From: Fragilaria crotonensis
Taxonomy: Eukaryota; Bacillariophyta; Fragilariophyceae; Fragilariales; Fragilariaceae
Assembly (NCBI GenBank): GCA_022925895.1
Contig: JAKSYS010000002.1
Coordinates: forward strand, 310,001 to 374,000
Length of the DNA: 64,000 nucleotides
Direction of reading: 5' to 3'
The first letter of the stretch is position 1, and each line of letters begins with the position of its first letter. Below, piece after piece: positions 18,556 to 27,595 of this stretch. The notes below the pieces were generated by a model that saw only the letters and a program-made list of their open reading frames with translations, did not search any database and was not told the DNA's origin. The translations under genes were made by a program, and so were the position numbers.

Positions 18556-20271
18556 TTAATCTACTACAACTCCAGCAGCTGGTGTCTTATTTATGTTTCC
18601 AAGTTGAGAGGGCCATTTGACTTCCTTCCGACTGCATGCAATTGCGAAATGAATGACGAGGCGTCTTCGAAATTCGTCGAGACTGAGATTGCGAAGTACT
18701 TGCATCGGACCAGCAGTTAAGAGGTTTGTGGGAACTGCCGCAGCAGCCATGGTGTCATTGTTCTTGTCGTCCTCGTTTCTTTCTACAGAATGACTTCGAT
18801 GCTCATTCCTATCAGAATCCCCATGATTGAAATTTCCATTTGGTGTGACAATACCGTTCTCGTTCTTGTCACCATCGCTTCCTTCGAATTCGTCATCATC
18901 AAACGCGTTATCATCATCGTCATCTCCTTTTCTGTCAGGGTCGGCGACCCAGTCACAATCAACGCCATCCTCCCATTTCTGATCAAGCCCGTCAATCTCA
19001 AGAAGGCAATTATGTAAGGCGCAGCAGGTGAGAAAAACTTTGTCTGGAACAACAGTGCCAAACAATCGATTACCTGATTTTAACACCCGCCATCGACCTT
19101 TAAGAATACCAAATGTGCATTCAACATCTTTACGGAGACTCTCAAGCCACGCAGAGAATTGGATCTCCATCCTGCTGGTTGTCCACTTAATCGGGGGGGA
19201 ATTGTTGTTGGACGTGAGAGGTATCCATTGTCAACAAGAAGCCAGCAACCACGGGTATTTCTCTTTAATTACGTCACCGTTGGCATCATAGGCATAAAGC
19301 TCAAAGACATTATCATCCATAATTTCTCCCGAATGTAACTTTAACATAAATGGATCGAACAAGCACAATGTCTTGTCGTTCCATCTTGCTGGATGCCCAC
19401 GGGTTGTTGACAAGATGCGCCGACGGTGGTTGACAGTGATATTGTAGGTACGAGCTGTATGTGTCATTTTAAAGCCCAGATGTGATTGTCGGTTTTTAAA
19501 TTGAACACGTTCAAGAACCACATGGGTTGCATCCAAAGATCCGACGGCGCCAGGAAAACCAGCAAGGCGATACTCACCCATGTGATTTTCGGCTTCTTTG
19601 CTGCATGATGGAGTGGCAACATATCGATTGTATAAGACAGTCGCACCATAGTCGAGAAAGGTGTGAATAAAATTTCGGATGACTTCTTCCGATACACCTG
19701 TTGCCTCATGCAAGTCATCCACAGTCCATCCACGTCCTATGTATCTCAGCGCTGCCAGTAACAGGATGGAAATCGGTGCTGCCTTGATGCCACATATGTC
19801 TTTAGCACCGTTGTGCCACCTCTTGAAGGCCTCGCAGCCTTCCAGTTCATTGTTCAAATCCACAAAATATTGATATGGAACTCGAAACCGGCGGCGGAAT
19901 TCTCGCAAAAACCGTGGACTATCAACGCGAGGATGCTTGACATAAATCATGAACCAAGTTGACTCAGTTGCATGCATACGACGATATGATCGATTCTCAA
20001 CGTCGATCAACCTGATGCCTCCAGTGCGGTACTTTCTGCGCTTTCTTCTCTTCTTTTTGGGCAGTAAGGACGATTTGATGGCATCATCGTCATCGCCATC
20101 CATTAACAAAATACGTCGCAGCAACTGGACACGTGCTGACTCCTCCTCATCCTCTGATAAATTGTCGTGTTTCCTCTTGCCCTTGTTGGACAGGGAGGAG
20201 GATGATTTGGAAAACGATCCAAAGGAAGGGAAGCCCTTTCTCACAGCAACTGTTTGTGAGTTGAGTTGCAT
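18556..20271 (-). pseudogene. PIF/Harbinger transposase (DDE_Tnp_4), one frameshift
   Basis: Read from ATG 20271. Residues about 60-85 are a basic cluster (PKKKRRKRRKYR). The catalytic domain shows GSLDATHVVLE (first Asp), then TARTYNITVNHRRRIL and HPARWNDKTL. The second Asp lies in the next frame as VDNGYLSRPTTIPP, and the Glu follows as DVECTFGILKGRWRVL, ending in FLTCCALHNCLLEIDG, all hallmarks of HARBI1-type nucleases. At about 19,236-19,242 seven bases appear to be inserted between W-L-L and V-D-N-G, giving an early TGA at 19231. The rest of the C-terminal frame (from 19170 down to 18556) is open, so the damage looks recent. The acidic tail is rich in Asp/Asn. Alternatives are a tiny unrecognised intron or a sequencing error. 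Confidence 0.88.
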
Positions 20272-20647
20272 GGTGGTTAATAACAACCGGCCAAGAGGGA
20301 AGTGAGTGTACTCTAATCACTGCAGGAGATTGTGGTGCTTTAGTAGCAAAATTATTCTATTTTGCATACATGACGACACCCCGAAAAGTAGGCAGCACTA
20401 CAATTGTACGTACGACATGGTACGAGTACTCCGGAGTCCGGAGGACTTGTACTCCGAGTACTCGCTCGCAAGGCCAAAACGGAGGATGAGCTGGATCTCG
20501 AGTTCATGTTGGCATTCCAAAAAGGTTAAGGGTTAACACATATTTGTTCTTGTATTTGTAAAATACGTAAGGCACGTAAACAAGACTCTAGCAACATAAA
20601 CGCGACCGAATGTTCATGTAATCAATTTTTGTTCTTGCTTGTTCTTG
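20272..20647. other. Spacer after the Harbinger transposase start, with TTCTTG boxes
   Basis: No gene. The stretch 20,395-20,465 is GTAC-rich (GTACGACATGGTACGAGTAC). At 20,546-20,648 are TTGTTCTTG boxes, and AAATACGT followed by AACATAAACGC, which also occur in the same order near 16,052-16,096; this may mark the right-hand edge of the Harbinger element. Confidence 0.5.
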
Positions 20648-21319
20648 CGGGGATGCCTAATGCGCTTAGAATTAATGCGCTTATAAAGCACTTGCACCAA
20701 TCAAAATCTTCCAAATTTCGGGTGGGGTTGCCCCTTCCCGAAAGAGTCATCGACCTTTTCTGAAAATATCAATAACGGTTTAATTCAGGTTTCAAGCTAC
20801 GCCAATCTTGAGTTTATATATTTTAATTTACCTTCCTCGAGTGAATGAAGTTGTCATTGGTTCGGTGTATGATGACAGTACGTTTACGTGTGCATTCGGG
20901 GGCCGACGACGATGGGTGAGGGTGAGGGTCATACAGACGGATCTACACATCCAATGCATCGGCGAGTCTCTTTTGCATGTGTTTTTTTTTGCTGGTAAAA
21001 AGTACAAGTACTCTGAGTGTTGCGAAGTGCGACGAAGACTTCTAAATTTGTTGATCTATTAAAGAAGTACTCCAGCCCTGTTTATACATACACTCAGTGG
21101 TGGTAGTTCAGATACGGCACATGTATGCATACACAGACTTCGTGTATGACATACATGTTTGATCTCGTGGTCATAAGCGTTAAAAGTGACCTTCATACTT
21201 AGACAAGGGGTGAAACAGAATTATTGACTTCGAAATTGCAATGATGACGTTTTGGAAGATTTTGATTGGTGCAAGTGCTTTATAAGCGCATTAATTCTAA
21301 GCGCATTAGGCACTCCCTG
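20648..21319. mobile_element. MITE with 62-bp perfect terminal inverted repeats
   Basis: The 62 bases at 20654-20715 (starting TGCCTAATGCGCTTAGAATT) are repeated exactly, inverted, at 21251-21312. Just outside, CGGGGA on the left and the complement of CAGGGAG on the right extend the repeat imperfectly, giving hAT-like CAGGG ends. The 535-bp interior has no coding potential. No target duplication is seen at either choice of end. An internal box AATAACGGTTTAATT resembles AATAGCGGTTTAATT inside the neighbouring hAT element, hinting that the two are related. Perfect identity of the ends implies little age. Confidence 0.88.
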
Positions 21320-21331
21320 ATGCCTGATGCC

Positions 21332-23810
21332 CAGGCCACTTCAAATGTGGCGTTTCGGAAGGAAAACCACAATTAAACCGCTATTAACTTTCTGGTGACG
21401 CCACAATTAAGAGTTTTTTATACGTAGAATCTGTACTACGTTGTATTTACACTCGTTCATATTCCTGGATTCGCTCAGTGACCATGGCCCCAAAGCGAGT
21501 CACAGCGTTCAATGAAGGTCATGTCCTTGCATACGGCCTTACAGTGTGTGAGCGAGATGCAAGCACAATGGCAGTAGTTTCTGTTTCCTGTCAATTCTGT
21601 TTACATTTCGGTCGTGAAGAGAAGATTGGTGCCAAACGCAAAGCAACAGCAAATATTACATACTTTCGGAGGCCATTTAGAGCTGACACCTACAGCCGAC
21701 ACATGCTTTCACAGCATTCAACACATTGGCAGACATACTGTGAGCTGACAAAGGAACAGAAGACTGTCTTTTTCGAAAACGAAGCGCCCGTTGTTCATCG
21801 CAATACCCTTAAGTCACATTTCGGTGGGTCTCAGGCCGCTGTGCATTACTTCGCAAACAAAGGCATCGTTGACATTATTATTGGAGAAATGCTTTTTCAT
21901 CCTGATGATTCTAATGATGATGTGACAAAGGAACGGGCGTTGGCAATATTTGAGGATGTCATCGGACAGGAGGAAAATGAGCAAGACTCCGACCTGCAGA
22001 CTGATAGCTATCGTATGATTATCAAGAATCCCGCTCAGTTTCAACTTGTTGTTGATTATGTCAGTGCAGGTGCATCGTTTCGTATGGCTTCCAGGATTGT
22101 CCAGATGACGAGAGATAGGACAGGTCTTGCATCAATTGGCCGCGCCAGTGAAGGCAAGGTAACGAGTTATGTTCGGATTGCATGTGCTCTGAATCTTCAG
22201 AAGATCTCCGAAGTGATGGCATCAACATGGACATTCTCGATTGCTATGGATATGTCTACCCATATGTCCACCTCATACTTGGACATCCGCATTCGGCTGT
22301 TTACTGGAGGAGCTGTTCATAATTTTCATTTACTTGCAATTCTGATGTTCAGTCGTCACACCGGAGAAGAGATCTTTCTTCATGCAGTGAAGGCTTTAGA
22401 TGTGATCTGTCCGCGGTGGCGGGATATCATAATTTCAATATCAACAGATGGTGAAAGGAAGATGACTGGCAGAGTGCAGGGCGTTGCCACTCGTTTTGAA
22501 CAAGTAGCAAAGCCCGGCTTCTTTCGACTTTGGTGCGGCCTGCATCAACTTGATATTGTCCTGCAGGCATTCTTCAAGGCCATCATGAACGAGGAGTTCT
22601 ACACTCTCCTGACTGGCCTTATATCGTATTTGCGACGACAGCAGAATCTTATAAACGACATGAAAACAAAAGCAAAGAAGGTTGCGGATACGAGGTGGGA
22701 ATCAATGTCAAACGTGGCGACATGGTTCAGGAAGCATCGGCAGAGTGTGCAAGCCTATCTAAATGAGAAGAAGCCGCCATGTGCGCCATCAACGGAATGG
22801 TGGGTTTTCATTATATTTGTTGGAAAAGTATCGTGTGAAGCAAGTTATACGTTCAGAAGTCTTGAAGGGTTAACAACCCTTGTTTCGCAGCAACGTGAAG
22901 GATTAATGCAGCTGCATGCAACGTATGTGTCTTGGTTTCAGGCAACGGGACCTTTATCCGAAGAAGCTTCTAATGCTGTTGACCTTCAAACATCTGTGTT
23001 GTCCGAGGATAAAAAGTACGCAATCAAGTTTGATGATGTCAATGCAGTGTTGGACGACTTGGGTAACTATGTTATCGCTGCGATTGATGAGGTTGGTCTT
23101 GAGGCTATGACACCAATTGTCAAAAACATAGCCACTTGCTGCGTTGAACTAATTGCAAAGATTGCGGCTATTGTTTGCGAGCGTGATTCACGAAATGATG
23201 CTGCTGATTTCATGCCACCTGTCCTACCTCATCAGCTTGTGAAATTGCGAGGGCGAGAATTTTCCAATGTTGTCCGACTTCAATTTGATCGATTGTCAGC
23301 GTGCTGGACCCCGCAGCATGTCGAGCTCATTGAACTTGACTTCCAAGACCTTTGCTCAGCGTACGAACGCGAGCCTGCTTTGAAGCAGGTCCTTGACCAG
23401 TGCGATGCGAAGACCACCTTTGAACAAGGTTGGGGCTATGCTCTGGAAAGATTCAAGCACTTGAAGACTTTCTGCGGAGGGTTAGCAACGGCATTCCCAG
23501 GAACATCCACTGTTGAAAGTGACTTCTCGATTGTCAAGTGGGAGAAGGATGATTGCCGGATAGGTCTCACGGACTTTTCCCTTGAAGGAATTCTGCACGC
23601 CAAGCAGTTTACCAGGCTGCAATCCATGTCCCTTTAATGATACATTATAAAGTATACATATCTGTCATATCAAGCGTTTTATTCAACTTACGACTGTTGT
23701 ATTAGGTGTTATTTGGCAGTGACCGCATTTAGCCGCTATTAACTTTCTGGCGGCGCCACAAATAGCTTAATTGTGGTATTTGTGGCTTGCGCCACATTTG
23801 AAGTGGCCTG
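21332..23810 (+). mobile_element. Complete hAT transposon with perfect TIRs and 8-bp target duplication
   Basis: Both ends carry CAGGCCACTTCAAATGTGGC plus G (21-bp perfect inverted repeat, 21332-21352 and 23790-23810). Directly outside are identical octamers CTGATGCC (21324-21331 and 23811-23818), the target-site duplication typical of hAT. Subterminal CCACAATTAA boxes and the phrase CGCTATTAACTTTCTGG occur near both ends. The element is 2,479 bp and holds one open transposase gene. With undamaged ends, duplication and frame it looks recently mobile and possibly autonomous. It sits 12 bp from the MITE at 20648-21319 and 109 bp upstream of the decayed protease gene. Confidence 0.96.
21484..23637 (+). 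CDS. hAT-family transposase, open and full length
   Basis: A 717-residue protein from ATG 21484 in a strong ACCATGG context; a GTG two codons earlier is ignored. The N-terminus (residues 25-95) has CQFCLHFGRE and RHMLSQHSTHW, a BED-like zinc finger for DNA binding. The RNase H-like core carries TFSIAMDMSTHMSTSYLDIR (first acidic residue), IISISTDGERKMTGRVQG (second) and WCGLHQLDIVLQ, the hAT C/H motif. The C-terminal hAT dimerisation region ends with FPGTSTVESDFSIVKWEKDD, which supplies the conserved Glu-Ser pair, and LTDFSLEGILHAKQ. This subgroup is common in stramenopiles, including oomycetes. The enzyme would cut and paste the enclosing element by recognising its inverted repeats. No stop or frameshift is present. 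Confidence 0.93.
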   Translation: MAPKRVTAFNEGHVLAYGLTVCERDASTMAVVSVSCQFCLHFGREEKIGAKRKATANITYFRRPFRADTYSRHMLSQHSTHWQTYCELTKEQKTVFFENEAPVVHRNTLKSHFGGSQAAVHYFANKGIVDIIIGEMLFHPDDSNDDVTKERALAIFEDVIGQEENEQDSDLQTDSYRMIIKNPAQFQLVVDYVSAGASFRMASRIVQMTRDRTGLASIGRASEGKVTSYVRIACALNLQKISEVMASTWTFSIAMDMSTHMSTSYLDIRIRLFTGGAVHNFHLLAILMFSRHTGEEIFLHAVKALDVICPRWRDIIISISTDGERKMTGRVQGVATRFEQVAKPGFFRLWCGLHQLDIVLQAFFKAIMNEEFYTLLTGLISYLRRQQNLINDMKTKAKKVADTRWESMSNVATWFRKHRQSVQAYLNEKKPPCAPSTEWWVFIIFVGKVSCEASYTFRSLEGLTTLVSQQREGLMQLHATYVSWFQATGPLSEEASNAVDLQTSVLSEDKKYAIKFDDVNAVLDDLGNYVIAAIDEVGLEAMTPIVKNIATCCVELIAKIAAIVCERDSRNDAADFMPPVLPHQLVKLRGREFSNVVRLQFDRLSACWTPQHVELIELDFQDLCSAYEREPALKQVLDQCDAKTTFEQGWGYALERFKHLKTFCGGLATAFPGTSTVESDFSIVKWEKDDCRIGLTDFSLEGILHAKQFTRLQSMSL

Positions 23811-23918
23811 CTGATGCCCCTTGTACACACCATAAGGATTGGCCTGAGGTCTTCCGATCCTTGATCCATGAAATAGATATCAGTTTTTCCGCGTCGTGGT
23901 CAGCTGTTGTAATCAACC

Positions 23919-26429
23919 ATGGAACATGTTTTTTTCGCGCTAGCGCTCATCGCCGGTGTTTTTGCGGTTGCGCCACCGCATCCTGACTTTGCAGAGGAGT
24001 ACTGGAGAAGGGGGGGCGATTACCGAAGTCCAGAATTCCAGTTCAAATAACCGTGGTTGTGCAATCTTATATAACGAATCCTGCAATCAATTGAGCTCGC
24101 TCTCCCGAAGCGCCGAATCCAACCTAAATATCCTGAAGCAATCAAATGAGCTGCATTCACTTGTTCTTTTGGTTCGATTCACTGATCATTTCGACCGGAT
24201 ACTTCCAACCCGCGATGACCTGGACCTACTTTGGAACTCAAACGACATTAGCGAAGTGTTGCCGACTGGTTCCGTCCACCGTTACATTTATCTAAATTCG
24301 TACAATCGGTTTAATCTTAAAGCAACAGTAATCGATTGGCTTCCTTCCGATGATACGGAGTTGCACTATTCTTTCGATCAGTCGGGACTAAACACTGAGA
24401 TCGCAGCTGCCGCCTACCCTGCTCTTGAAGCCTTAGATCATGAGGGCTACGACTTATTGTACACGACTCGGATGGAGACATGAATATCGACAGTCTTGTG
24501 GTACGTTGTATCGATGATCTTAGAATCAACATTGAACAATTCGCACCTCACCGCGTGCGTCGATCAGTTCCTGCATTCTGGATACAGCGCTGAAAATGGC
24601 GAGAAGGATTGCTACAACGATAGGGAACCCGAGCAACGCATCTGGTCTCACGCTAGCAGTCACGCTAGCAAGTGGAAATCCAAAGATGGGTACAGCTTTG
24701 ACTTCTACATAATTGCATCATCCATGAGGGGAGCCTGTGGCAGCGAACGAGCAAACATTGGAGTCGTAACTCACGAACTTATCCACTCATGGGGGGTTCC
24801 TGATCTCGATGACACAGGCTCGGTTGGCAAGGGGACAGGTCATTATGATATTATGAGCACATTGATGATCGACAGGACCTCCAGAAGGAGCCTGGTTACG
24901 CTGGTCAAGAGGGATGGCCACGGAACGGCAATCATTACCAGGTCGCTCTGCTTCAAGCAGATGGGGCGTACGATCTAGAAAAGGGTGGGAACTATGGGGA
25001 TTATTTTGATTACTTTACCGTGGGAGGCGAATTGGACCCAGATTCGGAACTACATCCGAACTCAAATGCTTACCAGAACGGCGATATTCATTCCACTGGG
25101 ATCAGAATATACGACATTTCGCCCAGTTCACAGTTGATGCATTTCCGTGTGTCTGGGTTGGGTGCTAGTCCCACGTCATCGCCTAGTCCATCAGCATCTC
25201 CGTCTGAGTATCCATCGCCCAGCCCATCAGCGAATCCAACTGACCATCCTTCTCCTAATCCAACCCATCCTCCAACTGAGTATCCTTCATCAAGTCCAAC
25301 GCCGTCTCCAACTGAGTACCCTTCGTCAAGTCCAACAAAATCTCCTCATCCTTCGCCGAGTCCTACAGCAACTCTAACTGAATATCCTTCCACTTCATCG
25401 TCATATCCAACGGAGCACCCTTCGTCAGGTGCAAAGGCAGCTCCAGCTGAGGACTCTTCGACAAGTCCAGCTTCACGTCCGTCAGCCCATTCTTCGCTGA
25501 ATCCACTGGCCTCTCCTTCTCAGCATTTGTCGCAAAATCTAACTCCGTCTCCCTCCACTTTTCCGTCTGAGGATCCATCGAATGAACCGGCGTCACCTGT
25601 CCCTACTTTTTCGGGTGTCAATGTTGATTCAACCGAGTTGCTAAACAATGGACCAACGAGGCGTCCTTGGAAATTGACTACTCCAACTCTGCTTACCTTT
25701 GGCGAAAGTAGTCTCTACCACAGTCGTCCGCCAAGTGCACCAGCTTATGGTGTGCTCTCGAATGGTCCTTCTCTTGTGCCAACACTTCTTCGAGGTGCTT
25801 TGCCATCCATCGCGCCCAGCGATTCCCCGATTACAACGTTGTCCGTCTCGCCAACAACTGATGTGTCTAGAGACCCGACTCTTCTTTCCACTGAGTTCAT
25901 CCCCCATGGCGCAATCATAAAGCCATCGGTGACACCCTCACCGACAACCTCAACGAGTTTTCCACCCTCGCTTGCACCTAGGCCCTCGCCATCGCCACGT
26001 ACTAAGTCAACGATGATTGCAATGACAACTTCGCTACTATCGAATGACACGGGTATAAGCAACACGAGCGTTAGAGCCTCAATCGAACCCACTGCTCAAC
26101 CCGCGTCGTTTTTGCCCGAGCCACCTTCGTCTGGGCAGTGGCCACCTTCAACGTCTTCACCAACGAAAGATCCAACATCAATTTTTCCCCTTTCAAGGCA
26201 TCAAAATTTGACTGACAAGACACCGTCCGTAACATCAACTGTTTCTTTGCGGCGTCCATCATATTCATTCGTTCCTACGTCAGCTTCGCCATCAGATTTG
26301 GCGACGTTGTCCCCAACGGAAGTGCCATCATCTATTTTCAAGGTGGCCGGTGCTGTGAACATCTTTGATCGCCAAAGAGCGCCGCCACTGGAATTGCATC
26401 GCCTTAGAAGGTCTATGAGAAAGCACTAG
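23919..26429 (+). pseudogene. Secreted M6-type metalloprotease gene with Pro/Ser/Thr-rich tail, damaged
   Basis: ATG 23919 starts a good signal peptide (EHVFFALALIAGVFAVAPPH). The M6-like domain follows: LHSLVLLVRFTDHFDR, the pre-core FLHSGYSAENGEKDC and IWSH, then the zinc site HELIHSWGVPDLDD (HExxHxxGxxD) and HYQVALLQADGAYDLEKGGN. An intron at 24501-24567 (GTACGT...CAG, 67 nt) restores SLV-FLHSGY. Damage: a frame change at the G7 run at 24010-24016 (one extra G would explain it), a -1 frameshift near 24,470, and loss of about 70 codons near 24,855 between GHYDIM and HIDD. From about residue 390 the tail is PSxSPTEYPS-type repeats (25,160-25,400) then Ser/Thr/Pro-rich to 26429, likely glycosylated or wall-bound. 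Sequencing error could explain single shifts, not the deletion. Confidence 0.85.
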
Positions 26430-26563
26430 AAGATGGAGTAGCTGACTCAAAGGAGAAAGGCAATCTTGCAAATCTAATTCAGTTCTACAGATTTGAATGT
26501 GTGTCGATAGCAGGGTGTGATGTCGAGCCCGCGGAATGCGACCAACACACAAGAGCTGATCTG

Positions 26564-27595
26564 TCACTCACGATGCATGGCAACGATGTCCTCCTGCACA
26601 TCTTCCACCTCGTCGAGCTCGTCGTGCATCTCTTGCATTTGCAGGATCTGCCTGTTGATAGATGCGATAACATGCTCCAAGGAAACCTCCATTTCCAACA
26701 TTTGTTCTTCGCTCTCTAGATGCTTGTCCTTGACAACCTGTAGGTCATGCAATAATCTTACTTGCATATCATCGAACCCTTCATCTTGGCCTGTAATATG
26801 GTCATCATGCAATTGGGGTGTGACTGTGGAAACGTCACAAGTACGAACGGCAGAAGCGCCGCATGGAAGCGTAAGCTCATGGACTGGAGGAGTTACGGCA
26901 GGCAAATGGGTCTGTGATGTGTACTCAGAGGCAGTAGGAGAACCATACGGTCTAAGAGAAGCGACTGTTGGCGAGATGATAGTCTGAGCATGAGTATCTG
27001 TAACTCTCGAGGGGAGGGCGGGAGACGGCGGATTGCATTGAAAGTCGCCAACCTCCGCAGATGACTGATTTGGAATATCGTCAGTCATCACGAAGCCTTC
27101 CATGGAACCATCTCTTGTAGCGTTGTCAGCGTCGTCTTGCGTGATATCTTCAGGTGGATCACAATCCGACACGATCACGACTCGGTCCGGAGCCCGTATG
27201 TGTTCGTTTTGTGTTTCGGGCTGATCAGAAGCAGGGATGGATCTCGGAGGAGGCGGAGGCATGGATAGCATTTCCATGTCCTTCTCCTGCGCTGGTGTGA
27301 CGACCGCTGTTGGCGCCGCGACGATTTCTCCGAAATCCCTTCCATCAACCTCACTGCCGCCTCGCCTATCTGCGTCAGCGCCATTGTAGTTGTCGAATGA
27401 ATTCGCTTCCATGTAACTTCCGGAGAATTCAAAGGAACAAGAAGTGGAAGGTCTCTCCTCGAATGAGAAAGGATCATTCAGCTCGATGTTGATGTCTAGA
27501 TCATCGTTGGATGGAGTTGATGAATTATTCTGTAGTTCTTGCGTTGTTACAGCAGCCTGCTTCCTCTTTGCGAGCAAACCGGCGATACCGACCAT
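26564..27595 (-). CDS. Unrecognised disordered protein with C-terminal coiled coil
   Basis: From ATG 27595 (MVGIAGLLAKRKQAAV) it has 343 residues; an upstream in-frame ATG at 27742 adds 49 residues that look like translated 5' UTR. Most of the protein is acidic and disordered with a PPPPPRSIP stretch. The last 75 residues form a heptad coiled coil (LLHDLQVVKDKHLESEEQML, then EMEVSLEHVIASINRQILQM and DELDEVEDVQEDIVAM). I do not recognise a family. The final codons ATGCATCGTGAGTGA overlap a consensus GTGAGT splice donor, so an additional 3' exon cannot be excluded; possible acceptor TAG lies about 80 nt further on. It ends convergently with the M6 gene, 134 bp apart. Confidence 0.6.
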   Translation of the reverse strand: MVGIAGLLAKRKQAAVTTQELQNNSSTPSNDDLDINIELNDPFSFEERPSTSCSFEFSGSYMEANSFDNYNGADADRRGGSEVDGRDFGEIVAAPTAVVTPAQEKDMEMLSMPPPPPRSIPASDQPETQNEHIRAPDRVVIVSDCDPPEDITQDDADNATRDGSMEGFVMTDDIPNQSSAEVGDFQCNPPSPALPSRVTDTHAQTIISPTVASLRPYGSPTASEYTSQTHLPAVTPPVHELTLPCGASAVRTCDVSTVTPQLHDDHITGQDEGFDDMQVRLLHDLQVVKDKHLESEEQMLEMEVSLEHVIASINRQILQMQEMHDELDEVEDVQEDIVAMHRE

